Positions 7,965 through 16,947 of a DNA stretch of 64,000 nt are shown piece after piece. A program made the position numbers and the translations under genes. Within the stretch, counting starts at the first letter, position 1; each line of letters begins with the position of its first letter. The notes beneath the pieces were generated by a model that saw nothing but the letters and a program-made list of their open reading frames with translations, was not told where the DNA came from and searched no databases. This DNA is from Acidobacteriota bacterium (GTDB taxonomy: Bacteria; Acidobacteriota; Terriglobia; Terriglobales; SCQP01), in NCBI GenBank assembly GCA_027459505.1, contig DAIDIE010000009.1, positions 1 to 64,000 of the forward strand, read 5' to 3'.

Positions 7965-9178
7965 CAGGCTTTCTGGCCTCCCGCCGGCGCCGCGGCTGGA
8001 GGCGCTCCGCCCTCCGGCAACACGTTCTGCACCGGTCCAATAACCCGGCCTCGCGCTGGGTTCGGCGTCGAGCTGCTGGCTGCAATCCGCAAATCCGCGT
8101 CGAGGAATTCGCGCCGGATGTAACCCAGCGCGCGCACGCCGTCAGCGGCGGCGGTAACGCTGGTGATCTGCCCGGCTTCGGTGTCGCCGCTCCATATCTT
8201 GAAGCCCGGCTCGACGGCGGCATCCAAAGCCAGCCTTACCAGCAGGCGATGGACCTGTCCGCGGGCACGAATGCGTTCCACGATCTCCTGTCCCACGTAA
8301 CAGCCTTTGTAAAAGCTGACCGCCTGCATGGAACCGGTCTCCTGCGGCAGATCGCTATCGGAGACGTCCACGCCGCAGCGCGGGACCCCGTCGAGAACGC
8401 GCCGCTGTTCCTGCTGTTCGCTGCCCTCGGCGAGGGCGCCGAGCCGCACAAATTGGCGGTAGAGTTCGCGAGCGCGCTCCACCGGCGCCAGGATCTCCCA
8501 CACGGGAGTTCCAGGCGTCATCTGCCGCAGAACGTAAACGGCGTCGTCAACCTCTTGGTTATCGGGACGGCTGCCGGGATGGCTATCGAGATGGCTATCG
8601 AGATGGCCATCAAGATGGCTGCCGGCGCCAGCTGCAGCGGCGCCGCCCGGCTTCGGGGCCACCATGATCCGCCCCGGCTGCTCCGGGGCTGGCAGCCCGG
8701 CCTTTCCCAGTAACTGGGCCGCGCTCTCGCCCGCCAGCGCCAGCGAGGTATGACTTTCGCTTTGGTCGCGCCAATCGACTTTAGAGATAAAGATGAACTT
8801 CTTGAGCCCGTCATACACCGGCTGGCGCAGGCTCTCGTCGGTAAGCAACAGAAAGCGGTCGCCCTCCGCCGCGGGCAGCATGGCGACATCCAGCATGGCT
8901 TGTACACGGCCCTTGGGGTTGAGCCAAAACGCCGGTACCGCCTCTCCACCACGGAGGTCGCGCACATTGGCGGAGATCATCCCGTTCAGCCATTTGCGGG
9001 CGTCGGCGCCGCTGGCCGCCAAGCGTGCGCGCCAGGACCAATCCCACAGGCGCACGGCGCCAGCCGAAGTGGCCGAGCCGTCGCCCGCCGGCAGGTTTGC
9101 CGCCATTTTGCTCCCTCGGTAGGAGGCGAGCGGGCCGCTAAAGTTGGGAAACTGCTCAAGGAACGGACTGTTCTGCAT
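7964..9178 (-). CDS. ygfZ: YgfZ/GcvT-fold folate-binding protein
   Basis: A tetrahydrofolate-binding protein of the YgfZ (IbaG/IBA57) group, which supports assembly or repair of certain Fe-S enzymes. The diagnostic motif KGCYVGQE is present in YKGCYVGQEIVERIRARGQVHR. The order is an N-terminal GcvT-like domain (RLWDWSWRARLAASG, WLNGMISANVRDL), a variable insert, the motif region, and a C-terminal barrel. At 404 residues it is longer than usual, owing to a Gly/Pro-rich insert with HLD-type repeats encoded by a 12-bp array and to an Ala/Pro-rich tail. The -10-like TATCCT on the minus strand ends 8 nt before ATG 9178. Confidence 0.92.
   Translation of the reverse strand: MQNSPFLEQFPNFSGPLASYRGSKMAANLPAGDGSATSAGAVRLWDWSWRARLAASGADARKWLNGMISANVRDLRGGEAVPAFWLNPKGRVQAMLDVAMLPAAEGDRFLLLTDESLRQPVYDGLKKFIFISKVDWRDQSESHTSLALAGESAAQLLGKAGLPAPEQPGRIMVAPKPGGAAAAGAGSHLDGHLDSHLDSHPGSRPDNQEVDDAVYVLRQMTPGTPVWEILAPVERARELYRQFVRLGALAEGSEQQEQRRVLDGVPRCGVDVSDSDLPQETGSMQAVSFYKGCYVGQEIVERIRARGQVHRLLVRLALDAAVEPGFKIWSGDTEAGQITSVTAAADGVRALGYIRREFLDADLRIAASSSTPNPARGRVIGPVQNVLPEGGAPPAAAPAGGQKA
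8563..8622. repeat. In-frame 12-bp tandem array inside ygfZ
   Basis: Five contiguous 12-mers on the plus strand: CGGGACGGCTGC, CGGGATGGCTAT, CGAGATGGCTAT, CGAGATGGCCAT and CAAGATGGCTGC. On the coding strand they encode a repeated (S/G)HLD-like tetrapeptide between the two halves of YgfZ. Because the unit is divisible by three, copy-number change would not break the frame. Confidence 0.9.
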
Positions 9179-9724
9179 AACAGTTCAGGATAGCGCGGGG
9201 GCGGGGGAGCATGGGTGCATGGTGCATAGAATGAAGCGTAGTGTTGGGAGTGTTGTGTTGGCACGTTGTGCTGGAAGTAGGGTGTCGGCCGGGGAGTCGG
9301 TGGGCTTGGTGGGGGGCCAGCGGGTGTGCACAGTTGTGCACACTAGGAGCACGCCCTTTCATATTGGCAATGGAGCGTTGTTCCACTTCAGGGGCTCTTC
9401 CCGTTTCCGGACTGGCTTTCCCGGACTGAAACCCCGCAAACAGAGGCATCCGCCTGGGGGCATCCCGATGCGGGAAATATTTACCGCACTACGTGATCAA
9501 AACTTCCTCTCACCCTTGTGTCGCAGCCGCCAAGCGCAAGCTTTGAGTTCGCCAAAGCTGAACAAAACAACAATGCCATCACAATTTCGTCACTTGTTTT
9601 GCGGAACTTCCGGGGTGAGAAAAAATTTCCCTTGCCACAGGCGCTGGATGGCCGCCGAAGTGCACAAGAGGCTGCACTGCCGCAGCTATTGCCGCGCAGC
9701 GAGACAATCTGGAGGAAGACCATA
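9179..9724. other. Long divergent intergenic region with a palindrome
   Basis: About 545 bp between ygfZ (leftward) and the sigma-like gene (rightward). No convincing gene is seen. It holds a perfect 8-bp inverted repeat, GTGTGCAC at 9324-9331 and GTGCACAC at 9336-9343 with a 4-nt spacer (operator-like), and a G/T-rich stretch at about 9235-9320. The AT-richer part (9540-9620) just upstream of the sigma-like gene could hold its promoter. Confidence 0.5.
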
Positions 9725-10252
9725 ATGGCCAGCCGCATCCAACCGCAACTGCAATTTGTTCCCTTGCCGGAAGACTACTGCCGCAGTTTGTGTGCCGCGC
9801 ATCAGGGGCGTCTGCAAGGGCTGGCTTACTGGATGCTGCGCGACGAGCGCGCGGCTGCCAGCCTCACGCAGGCCGTACTGCTGGAAGCGCTGCGGCGTGA
9901 GTCCATGGGTTGTGCGCCTCAGGGCGCCGCCGTCGCCGACCCTCAGACGCTCGGCGATACGCTGGACGAAGTGTTCGTGGAGTTCCTGCGGCCGTGCCTC
10001 GGCCTGCAGGGCGCCTCCACTACGGGAGCGCCGAAAGCCCTCGCTGGCCACCTGAGCGAGGAATTCACCACGCGCGCGTTGCCGACTGCCCTGCGTATCC
10101 TGCTGCCGCTGGAGCGCCTGATCTTCGTGCTCCACGAGCGCAATCACAACTCGCTGGACCGCATCAGCCAGCTCTTGTCGCTGGATCGCGTGGCCTGCGG
10201 CCGCATCCTCTTCCGCGCCCGCATGCAACTGCGCAACGCGCTCGTCCAGTAA
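9725..10252 (+). CDS. Degenerate ECF-sigma-like protein
   Basis: A 175-residue protein. The N-terminal part (CRSLCAAHQGRLQGLAYWML, then DERAAASLTQAVLLEALRR) resembles sigma-70 region 2 (…D.EDAEDLTQE.FL.AWR). The C-terminal part (LPTALRILLPLERLIFVLHE, then LDRISQLLSLDRVACGRILF) resembles region 4, with a helix-turn-helix-like stretch. Conserved acidic and DNA-contact residues look weakened, so promoter recognition is doubtful. ATG 9725 is preferred over an upstream frame because GGAGGAAG precedes it with good spacing. No anti-sigma factor is adjacent. Possibly a divergent ECF factor. Confidence 0.6.
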   Translation: MASRIQPQLQFVPLPEDYCRSLCAAHQGRLQGLAYWMLRDERAAASLTQAVLLEALRRESMGCAPQGAAVADPQTLGDTLDEVFVEFLRPCLGLQGASTTGAPKALAGHLSEEFTTRALPTALRILLPLERLIFVLHERNHNSLDRISQLLSLDRVACGRILFRARMQLRNALVQ

Positions 10253-10309
10253 CTGGCGGACTGTCAGCTTCCGGTCTCACCAGAGGACGCGTCGCAAATG
10301 TCAGTTCCA

Positions 10310-10440
10310 TACCCTGCGGTGAACTGTGAACTGTCCACCGTGAACTGCGGACGGGAGCGCGCCGCCCTCCCCAGCGCCGCCCCAGGGACAACTGACAACA
10401 GACAACCTGCAACTGCCCCCAACTGTCCCCCAACTGTCAC
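10310..10440. repeat. Short tandemly repeated heptamer-like tract
   Basis: Degenerate 7-bp-period repeats: variants of GTGAACT/GTGAACTG at 10318-10348, then CAACTGA/ACAACAG variants at 10388-10438 ending in repeated CAACTGTC. The same heptamer families recur at 21288-21330, 21433-21460, 21843-21875, 23018-23040 and 24057-24085. It is intergenic and lies immediately upstream of the S9 peptidase promoter region. Confidence 0.75.
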
Positions 10441-10464
10441 CAGCGGCGCTGCTACGATGGTGCT

Positions 10465-12495
10465 ATGGCCAGCCTGCGACGGCTCCTCCTGCAGAGCGCT
10501 GTTCTGCTCTTGGCATGCTTTGCCCCCTTGCTGACGGCGTGGTCCGCCAGCCCACACCTCGCGCCCCCCTTGGAACAGGCCATCCGTGGACTGTTCGGCT
10601 TGCACCGTTACGCGGAGCTGACGCTATCACCGGATGGAGCCCGTGTGGCCTGGGTCGAGATTCTGCTCAACGGCGATGGCCTGCCCTCGGGCAAAACCGC
10701 CATCTACGAGCAGTCTCTGCGCACCGGCAGCCGTCCCCAGCGCGTCACCGCGGCGACAGGTGTGGACGCAACCGAAACGGAACCTGTGTTTTCGCCGGAT
10801 GGAAGGCAGCTCGCCTTTTTGTCCGATGCGGCAGGAACCGGACAAGCGCAGCTCTATACCGTTTCCTTGCACCGCCTGGACAGCCCGGTGCGGAGAACGC
10901 ATTTCACTGGAGAGCTCAGCAGTCCCACCTGGTCGCCCGGCGGCCGCACCATCGCCCTTCTCGGCATTGCTAACGCGCCGCGTGTCCCCGGTCCGCTGAT
11001 GCCCATGACGCCGCCCGAGGGCACCATCCGCCGCCGCACCTTCGAACAGCGCTTATGGCTGCTGGACACAACCAGCAATCGCCTGCAGCCTCTCTCGCCC
11101 GCTCCCATGTACGTGTACGAGTACGGCTGGTCGCCCCACGGCCAACGTTTCGTCATCAGCGCGGCCTACGGTTCCGGGGACAACAACTGGTGGATCGCCC
11201 ACCTGTACACCCTCGGCCGTCAGGGGCAGCTTCAACAGATCGTCAAACCGCAATTGCAAGTGGCGCATCCGCGCTGGTCTCCGGATGGCAAGTCCATCGA
11301 TTTCATTGGCGGGCTGATGAGCGACCAGGGTTCCACTGGCGGCGACCTGTATCAGTACTCGTTTGCCGGCGGCGCGGTTCGTGATCTGACACCTGGACTG
11401 AAAGCTTCTGTGACCTGGTTCGGGTATTACGGTTCGCAGATATGGCTGGCAGAAAACGCCCAGGGCGAGACGGTGTTTGCATACATGCGCGACGCGCAGG
11501 AGCCGCCCAAACAGGTCTTCGCCGGCAACGAGACCATTACGCGCGGCGGCTGGAATTTGCGGTGCGTCCTGCAGAGCCGTTTCCACCGCGGGTCGGCGCC
11601 GATGATGGCCATGGTGCGCCAGTCCGCCGATCGTCCTCCCGAGATATGGGCCGGCTACGTGGGCGCGTGGCGTCAATTGACCAATGAGAACCAAAAGTTT
11701 CATCCCAGTTGGGGCAAAACCGTCAACCTGCACTGGACCAATGAGGGCTACCCGGTGCAGGGCTGGCTCACCTACCCGTTGCATTACCTGCCCGGCAAGC
11801 GCTACGGCCTGATTGTGGACGTGCATGGCGGTCCGGGCGCGGCCTTTACCTCATCCTGGCCCAACCCTTTTTTCAATGTCTCCGTACTCTCCACCAGCGG
11901 CTACTTTGTGTTGCGTCCCAATCCACGCGGGAGTTTCGGGGAGGGAGAAGCCTTTACCCGCGCCAATGTTAAGGATTTTGGCCATGGCGACCTGCGCGAC
12001 ATTCTGGCGGGCGTGAGCCTGGTGGAAAAGACCTTGCCGGTCGATCCGCGGCGCGTCGGCATTACGGGATGGAGCTATGGCGGCTACATGTCGATGTGGG
12101 CCCCCACCCGGACCAGCCGTTTTCACGCCTCCGTCGCCGGCGCGGGCATCTCCGACTGGCGCAGCTACTACGGCGAAAACGATATTGACCAGTGGATGAT
12201 CCCGTTTTTTGGCGCCAGCGTCTACGACGACCCCCAGGTCTACGCCCGCAGCGCGCCGCTGACTTACATCAAAAGCACCCACACGCCCACGCTGTTGCTG
12301 GTAGGCGACCGCGATGGCGAGTGCCCGGCGCCGCAGTCGTTTGAATACTGGCACGCACTCAACACTTTTCACGTCCCGGTGGAGCTTCATGTCTATCCGG
12401 ATGAAGGGCATGACATTTTGAATCCCCGCCATGAACGCGATATCATCCGGCGCACGGTGCTCTGGTTTAACAACTATCTGGCGCCGGCGCGCTGA
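10465..12495 (+). CDS. Secreted S9 family (prolyl oligopeptidase-type) peptidase
   Basis: A serine peptidase of family S9 (DPP-IV / acylaminoacyl-peptidase type) acting on short peptides in the periplasm. The 676-residue precursor has a signal peptide (about residues 1-28), a beta-propeller with WSPGG/FSPDG-type blade motifs (about 45-400), and an alpha/beta-hydrolase domain (about 430-676). The catalytic triad is visible: S537 in GWSYGGYMS, D615 or D617 in LVGDRDGE, and H649 in YPDEGHD. There is no Shine-Dalgarno; TACGAT at 10453-10458 ends 6 nt before ATG, suggesting a leaderless transcript. Confidence 0.94.
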   Translation: MASLRRLLLQSAVLLLACFAPLLTAWSASPHLAPPLEQAIRGLFGLHRYAELTLSPDGARVAWVEILLNGDGLPSGKTAIYEQSLRTGSRPQRVTAATGVDATETEPVFSPDGRQLAFLSDAAGTGQAQLYTVSLHRLDSPVRRTHFTGELSSPTWSPGGRTIALLGIANAPRVPGPLMPMTPPEGTIRRRTFEQRLWLLDTTSNRLQPLSPAPMYVYEYGWSPHGQRFVISAAYGSGDNNWWIAHLYTLGRQGQLQQIVKPQLQVAHPRWSPDGKSIDFIGGLMSDQGSTGGDLYQYSFAGGAVRDLTPGLKASVTWFGYYGSQIWLAENAQGETVFAYMRDAQEPPKQVFAGNETITRGGWNLRCVLQSRFHRGSAPMMAMVRQSADRPPEIWAGYVGAWRQLTNENQKFHPSWGKTVNLHWTNEGYPVQGWLTYPLHYLPGKRYGLIVDVHGGPGAAFTSSWPNPFFNVSVLSTSGYFVLRPNPRGSFGEGEAFTRANVKDFGHGDLRDILAGVSLVEKTLPVDPRRVGITGWSYGGYMSMWAPTRTSRFHASVAGAGISDWRSYYGENDIDQWMIPFFGASVYDDPQVYARSAPLTYIKSTHTPTLLLVGDRDGECPAPQSFEYWHALNTFHVPVELHVYPDEGHDILNPRHERDIIRRTVLWFNNYLAPAR

Positions 12496-12584
12496 GTCTG
12501 GCCCTCCGCAAATTCGCTTCCGCGGTTGCAGCGAGGGCCCGGTGCCTCCTCCAGGAAATGCGACCACGCCGCTTGAGGTTTTCC

Positions 12585-13325
12585 ATGTCCACTGATTACA
12601 GCTACGGCGACATTGCCAAGATGATTGATCACTCGCTGCTGAATCCCACCCTGACCGAGCGGGAACTGGAAGCGGGCATCGAGTTGGCGCTGCGTTATGA
12701 CACCGCGAGCGTCTGCATTTTCCCCTACGCGCTCCGCCGCTGCGCCGCGCTGCTGCGCGGCTCCACGGTTGTGCCCAGCACCACCATTGGGTTTCCGCAT
12801 GGGGCACACCTAACGGACGTCAAGCTGGCGGAGGTGGAAGCGGCTCTCAGCGACGGCGGGCGCGAACTGGACATGGTCATCAACATCAGCAAAGCCCGCA
12901 GCGGCGACTGGAACTACGTTGAGAGCGAAATCCGCTTGATTACCGAACGGACCCACGCCGGCGGCGCGAAGCTGAAGGTCATCTTTGAAAACGCCTACCT
13001 GAACGATGACGAGAAGATCCGCCTCTGCCGGATTTGCGGCGCCATTGGAGTGGATTGGGTGAAAACCGCCACCGGCTATGCCCCAAGCGGCGCGACCATG
13101 GAAGACCTGCGCCTGATGCGGAAGCACTCTCCCGCGCATGTGCAGGTGAAGGCCGCGGGCGGCATCCGCGATCTGGATACCCTGCTGCAGGTGCGCGCGC
13201 TGGGCGTAACGCGGGTCGGGGCCACCCGGACAGCGGCAATGCTGGATGCATTACGTGAGCGGTTGCATCTGGCGCCCATTCCGGACGGGCACGGCAAACC
13301 CGCCTCGGCGCCTGCCGGATACTAG
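12585..13325 (+). CDS. deoC: Deoxyribose-phosphate aldolase
   Basis: Cleaves 2-deoxyribose-5-phosphate to acetaldehyde and glyceraldehyde-3-phosphate in deoxynucleoside catabolism. The 246-residue TIM barrel shows the Schiff-base lysine K160 in VKTATGYAPSGAT, the second active-site lysine K189 in VQVKAAGGIRD, and D96 in ELDMVINI. ATG 12585 (MSTDYSYGD) is chosen over an upstream start at 12558 because GAGG lies about 7 nt before it and the extra residues are non-conserved. It follows the S9 gene by 89 bp on the same strand. No phosphopentomutase gene is nearby. Confidence 0.95.
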   Translation: MSTDYSYGDIAKMIDHSLLNPTLTERELEAGIELALRYDTASVCIFPYALRRCAALLRGSTVVPSTTIGFPHGAHLTDVKLAEVEAALSDGGRELDMVINISKARSGDWNYVESEIRLITERTHAGGAKLKVIFENAYLNDDEKIRLCRICGAIGVDWVKTATGYAPSGATMEDLRLMRKHSPAHVQVKAAGGIRDLDTLLQVRALGVTRVGATRTAAMLDALRERLHLAPIPDGHGKPASAPAGY

Positions 13326-13328
13326 CCC

Positions 13329-13736
13329 TTACCCCAGCAAGCCCGCGATGGTGCTAAGCAGCAGGGTGATGGGAAACGGCTTGACCAGAAATGCGGCGCC
13401 ACTTTTGTCCTGCGCCTTGCGCTCGCGGATTTCGGCGCTGTCACCCGACATGAAGAGGTTTTTCACCTCCGGACGGATCTGCTGCAACTCCCGCGCCAGT
13501 TCCTCGCCTCCCACCCCTTCTTTCAGGTGCAGATCCCAGACCGTCAGATCGATCTGATCGGCCCGCTCCTGGAAGAGCTGGCGAGCCTGGATGGCATTGT
13601 TGGCAAGCAGGACGCGATAACCGTGGGCTTCGAGCAGGGTCCGGCAGAGATCCAGAATGCGAGGCTCGTCATCGACGATCAGGATGGTGGCGGGCGCTTT
13701 CACTCCATCGAAACTATAGCACCGGGGGGAGGCCAT
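13329..13736 (-). CDS. Receiver-only response regulator (CheY-like)
   Basis: A 135-residue single receiver domain. Visible: ILIVDDEPRILDL (acidic pocket), VWDLHLKE with the likely phosphoacceptor Asp, FMSGDS (switch Ser), and FLVKPFP (conserved Lys). With no output domain, it probably acts by protein contact. ATG 13736 is the best start; a GTG at 13703 just before APATILIVDD is an alternative. Its end lies 3 bp from the convergent deoC stop. A much longer apparent frame to 15497 is antisense to tldD and is not real. The partner kinase is unknown. Confidence 0.85.
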   Translation of the reverse strand: MASPRCYSFDGVKAPATILIVDDEPRILDLCRTLLEAHGYRVLLANNAIQARQLFQERADQIDLTVWDLHLKEGVGGEELARELQQIRPEVKNLFMSGDSAEIRERKAQDKSGAAFLVKPFPITLLLSTIAGLLG

Positions 13737-13814
13737 GCGCAGCCATTCGCCGGAAGCTGGAGCGAAAGCGGGCGGCGCCATCCGGTACGCTAAAATCATT
13801 AGCAGTCCTAAAGT

Positions 13815-14024
13815 GCCGGTCGAGTCGAACTTGATTTCGGGTTCGAAAACGCAGGCCGAAGTGACAGCAAAGGTTCGGGGTTGCCGTTGAGGTCCCGCAC
13901 CGCTGGCGATTAAAAAGCACGGCCACCATCCGTGAGCTTCGTCCGGGGCCCCCAAACCGCGCCGCGCGGCTCGGGGGTGGGGCCGGACACCGAAGCGGGT
14001 GAAATAAAAGCGGCCGTCCGCAAG
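13815..14024 (-). repeat. Dispersed intergenic repeat A, copy 2
   Basis: About 210 bp filling most of the gap between the divergent response regulator and tldD. The minus strand carries the blocks of copy 1 in the same order. The core (13821-13931) includes the stem TTTCG...CGAAA with loop AACC instead of AACT, a compensating-type difference. Between the core and the terminal hairpin (GCGGACGGCCGC then TTTTATTTCACC) sits a GC-rich insert also found in the partial copy at 6951-7021. Confidence 0.8.
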
Positions 14025-14042
14025 TGCCTTTTCCGAGGTTTC

Positions 14043-15485
14043 ATGGCTCAAGACGCGGTGCAATTTTTCTTTTCCCGCTACGGTTTCGGACAGCCCGAGC
14101 TGGAACGCTATCTGGCGGCGGCGCTGGAGCGCGGCGGCGAATACGCGGACCTCTATTTCGAATACCAGTCCACCTCTTCCTTGCAGGTGGATGAAAGCAT
14201 CGTGAAGTCGGCCAACTCCGGCATCTCGGTGGGCGTTGGCGTGCGTGTCATTGCCGGTGAGCGCACCGGTTACGCCTACACCGACGATCTGGCGCCGGAA
14301 AAAATCCTGCACGCTGCCCGCACGGCGGCGCACATTGCCAGCGGTCCGGCGCGTACTCACATTGTCGGTTTGAAAGACACGCTGGGAGCGGGCCGCCCCA
14401 GCCTTTATCCGGTGGTGGTCGCGCCCACCGACGTGGAGATCGGCGCCAAGCTGAGCCTGGCCTCGCGCGCCGACATTGCCGCCCGGGCTTACGATAAGCG
14501 CATCCATCAGGTCCGAGTCGGCTACGCCGATGAGGTTCGCCGGGTGCTGATTGCCACCTCGGAAGGCGTGGTGACCGGCGACTACCAGCCGCTGGCGCGC
14601 CTCAACGTGTTCTGCCTGGCCAAAGATGGCCAGCTCAGTCAACGCGGCAGTTCCGGAGGCGGTGGCCGCGTCGATCTCGACTTTTTCGAACGGCAACTCA
14701 CCCCGGAGCATCTGGGACGCGAGGCGGCGCGCGAGGCCATTCAGCAATTGAACGCGCGCGAGTGTCCCGCCGGGGAAATGGAAGTCGTGCTCGGTCCGGG
14801 CTGGCCCGGCGTGCTGCTGCATGAAGCCGTGGGGCACGGGCTGGAAGCCGACTTCAACCGTAAGAAGACTTCCGCCTTCTCCGGACTGATCGGCCAGCGC
14901 GTCGCCAGCGAGGCCTGCACGGTGGTCGATGACGGAACCATTCCAGGCCGCCGCGGTTCGCTCAACATCGACGACGAAGGGGCGCGGACCCAGTGCACCG
15001 TGCTGATCGAGAAGGGAGTTCTCAAGCAGTACCTGCAGGATCATCTCAGCGCCCGGCTGATGGGCGCCAGCGTGACCGGCAATGGGCGCCGCGAAAGTTA
15101 TGAGCACATGCCCATGCCGCGCATGACCAATACTTACATGCTGGGTGGCCAGGACGATCCCCAGGACATCATCCGCGGCGTAAAGCGCGGACTTTACGCC
15201 GTCAACTTTTCCGGCGGCCAGGTGGATATCACCAGCGGAAAATTCGTCTTCTCGGCCTCGGAAAGTTATCTGATTGAAGACGGCAAAATCACCGCTCCGG
15301 TGCGCGGCGCAACCTTGATTGGCAACGGCCCGGACGTGCTGACCCGGGTCACCCAGGTGGGCAACGACCTGCGTCTCGATCAGGGCATCGGCACCTGCGG
15401 CAAAGAAGGGCAGAGTGTCCCGGTGGGGGTGGGGCTGCCGACCATTAAAGTGGATCGGCTGACGGTGGGCGGCACGGCATCCTGA
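14043..15485 (+). CDS. tldD: Metalloprotease TldD
   Basis: Catalytic subunit of the TldD/TldE protease, which degrades unfolded peptides and matures some ribosomal peptides. The 480-residue protein has the zinc motif HEAVGH (H260, E261, H264) and a conserved late GTCGKEGQSVPVGVG region. ATG 14043 (MAQDAVQFFF) follows GAGG at 6-nt spacing; the longer upstream frame reads through repeat A and is rejected. First gene of a rightward operon with tldE 67 bp downstream. Confidence 0.96.
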   Translation: MAQDAVQFFFSRYGFGQPELERYLAAALERGGEYADLYFEYQSTSSLQVDESIVKSANSGISVGVGVRVIAGERTGYAYTDDLAPEKILHAARTAAHIASGPARTHIVGLKDTLGAGRPSLYPVVVAPTDVEIGAKLSLASRADIAARAYDKRIHQVRVGYADEVRRVLIATSEGVVTGDYQPLARLNVFCLAKDGQLSQRGSSGGGGRVDLDFFERQLTPEHLGREAAREAIQQLNARECPAGEMEVVLGPGWPGVLLHEAVGHGLEADFNRKKTSAFSGLIGQRVASEACTVVDDGTIPGRRGSLNIDDEGARTQCTVLIEKGVLKQYLQDHLSARLMGASVTGNGRRESYEHMPMPRMTNTYMLGGQDDPQDIIRGVKRGLYAVNFSGGQVDITSGKFVFSASESYLIEDGKITAPVRGATLIGNGPDVLTRVTQVGNDLRLDQGIGTCGKEGQSVPVGVGLPTIKVDRLTVGGTAS

Positions 15486-15552
15486 GGGGAGATCCACGAG
15501 GCTGCCTCAGCGGGTGAAAGCAAACGCGGCGGTGCCGCCAACGAGAGAGGGC

Positions 15553-16944
15553 ATGAACACACAGACCACCACCGAATCGAATTCGCCGCAAGTTGCCGCG
15601 GATCAGCTAGCGGAGCTGGCGCGCCGGATTGTGGCGCGGGCGCAGGAAAAGGGTGCCAGCGCTTCCGAGTGCGTCATCCGCGAAGGCCGCGAGTTTTCAA
15701 CCACGGTGCGGCTGGGGCAAACGGAGATGCTCAAGGAAGCGGGCGGCAAGGCGCTGGGCATCCGTGTATTTCGCGGTCGCCGCGTGGCCAGCACCTACAC
15801 CTCCGATTTCTCCTGGCCCGCCATTGAGCAGATGATCGACTCGGCCCTGGCGATCGCGCAGGTGACCTCGGATGACGACTGCGCCGGGCTGCCGGAGGCG
15901 AGTGAGTTGGGAGCGGTCGCCGGCGATCTGAAGACCTACTCTCCAGAAGTGGCGCGCATCCCCGCTTCCCTGGGCGTGGAGTGGGCAACGCGTTGCGAGA
16001 AGGCGGCGCTGGCGCTGGATCCGCGGCTGCAAAACTCCGAGGGCGGCTCCTTTGATGCTTCCGAAGGGCGCAAGATCTTCTGCAATTCGCTGGGCTTTCT
16101 CGGCGAACATCGCAGCTCCTATTGCTCCATGTCGGCGGTGCCCATCGCCGTGCAGGACGGGCAAATGCAGCGCGACTACTGGTACACCATGGGTCATGAC
16201 CTGAGCCAGTTGCAATCTCCGGAAGAGGTGGGCCGGATCGCCGCCGAGCGCACGCTGCGCCGTTTAGGCGGGCGTAAGGTTCCCACGCAACGCGTGCCAG
16301 TGATCTTTGATCCGCAGGTGGCGCGCTCGCTGTTGGACCACGTCTTTTCCGCCGTCTCCGGCGAAGCCATTTACCGCGGCGCCAGCTTCTGGGCGGAGAG
16401 CCTGGGGCAGCAGGTAGCCCACACCGGCCTGACCGTCATCGACGATGGCTGCCGCCCCGGCGGCTTTGGCAGCACCCCCTTCGATGGCGAAGGCGTGCCC
16501 ACGCGCCGTACCTGCGTGATTGAAGCCGGAGTGCTGCAAAGCTGGCTGCTCAATTGCTATACCGCCCGCAAACTCAAAATGAAGACCACCGGGAACGCCG
16601 CCCGCGGCCTGGCCGGCAACCCCGGCGTGGGTTACGGAAACCTCTACTTCGAGCCCGGCCAGCGCACCCCGCGTGAGATGATTGCCGGCGTGAAGCAGGG
16701 GCTTTACGTGACCGAGTTCATCGGCATGGGGGTCAACATGGTGACCGGCGACTATTCGCGCGGCGCGAGTGGGTTGTGGATTGAAAACGGCGAGCTGACC
16801 TATCCCGTCGAAGAGATCACGGTGGCCGGCAATCTGAAAGAGCTGTTCCGCAACATCACCGAAATCGGCAACGATCTGGAGTTTCGTTCGGCGGTGGCGA
16901 GCCCCACGCTGTTAGTGGAAGGCCTGACCGTGGCGGGAGCCTGA
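15553..16944 (+). CDS. tldE: TldE/PmbA, inactive partner of TldD
   Basis: 463-residue non-catalytic homologue that forms the heterodimeric TldD/E chamber. It shares the family's overall layout (REGREFSTTVRLGQTE early; GEAIYRGASFW, GGFGSTPFDGEGVPTRRT and GVGYGNLYFEPG later) but has no HExxxH, as expected for TldE. ATG 15553 (MNTQTTTESN) is preceded by GAGAGAGGG; the start at 15514 is less supported. The 67-bp gap after tldD holds a degenerate relative of the repeat A terminal motif (GCGGCGGTGCCGCC). Confidence 0.95.
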   Translation: MNTQTTTESNSPQVAADQLAELARRIVARAQEKGASASECVIREGREFSTTVRLGQTEMLKEAGGKALGIRVFRGRRVASTYTSDFSWPAIEQMIDSALAIAQVTSDDDCAGLPEASELGAVAGDLKTYSPEVARIPASLGVEWATRCEKAALALDPRLQNSEGGSFDASEGRKIFCNSLGFLGEHRSSYCSMSAVPIAVQDGQMQRDYWYTMGHDLSQLQSPEEVGRIAAERTLRRLGGRKVPTQRVPVIFDPQVARSLLDHVFSAVSGEAIYRGASFWAESLGQQVAHTGLTVIDDGCRPGGFGSTPFDGEGVPTRRTCVIEAGVLQSWLLNCYTARKLKMKTTGNAARGLAGNPGVGYGNLYFEPGQRTPREMIAGVKQGLYVTEFIGMGVNMVTGDYSRGASGLWIENGELTYPVEEITVAGNLKELFRNITEIGNDLEFRSAVASPTLLVEGLTVAGA

Positions 16945-16947
16945 GCT

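Noticed and set aside
13329-15497. Very long minus-strand frame (over 700 residues) joining the response regulator with sequence antisense to tldD
   Set aside because: Only its last 135 residues match a family (CheY receiver). The rest is antisense to the well-supported tldD gene and runs through repeat A.
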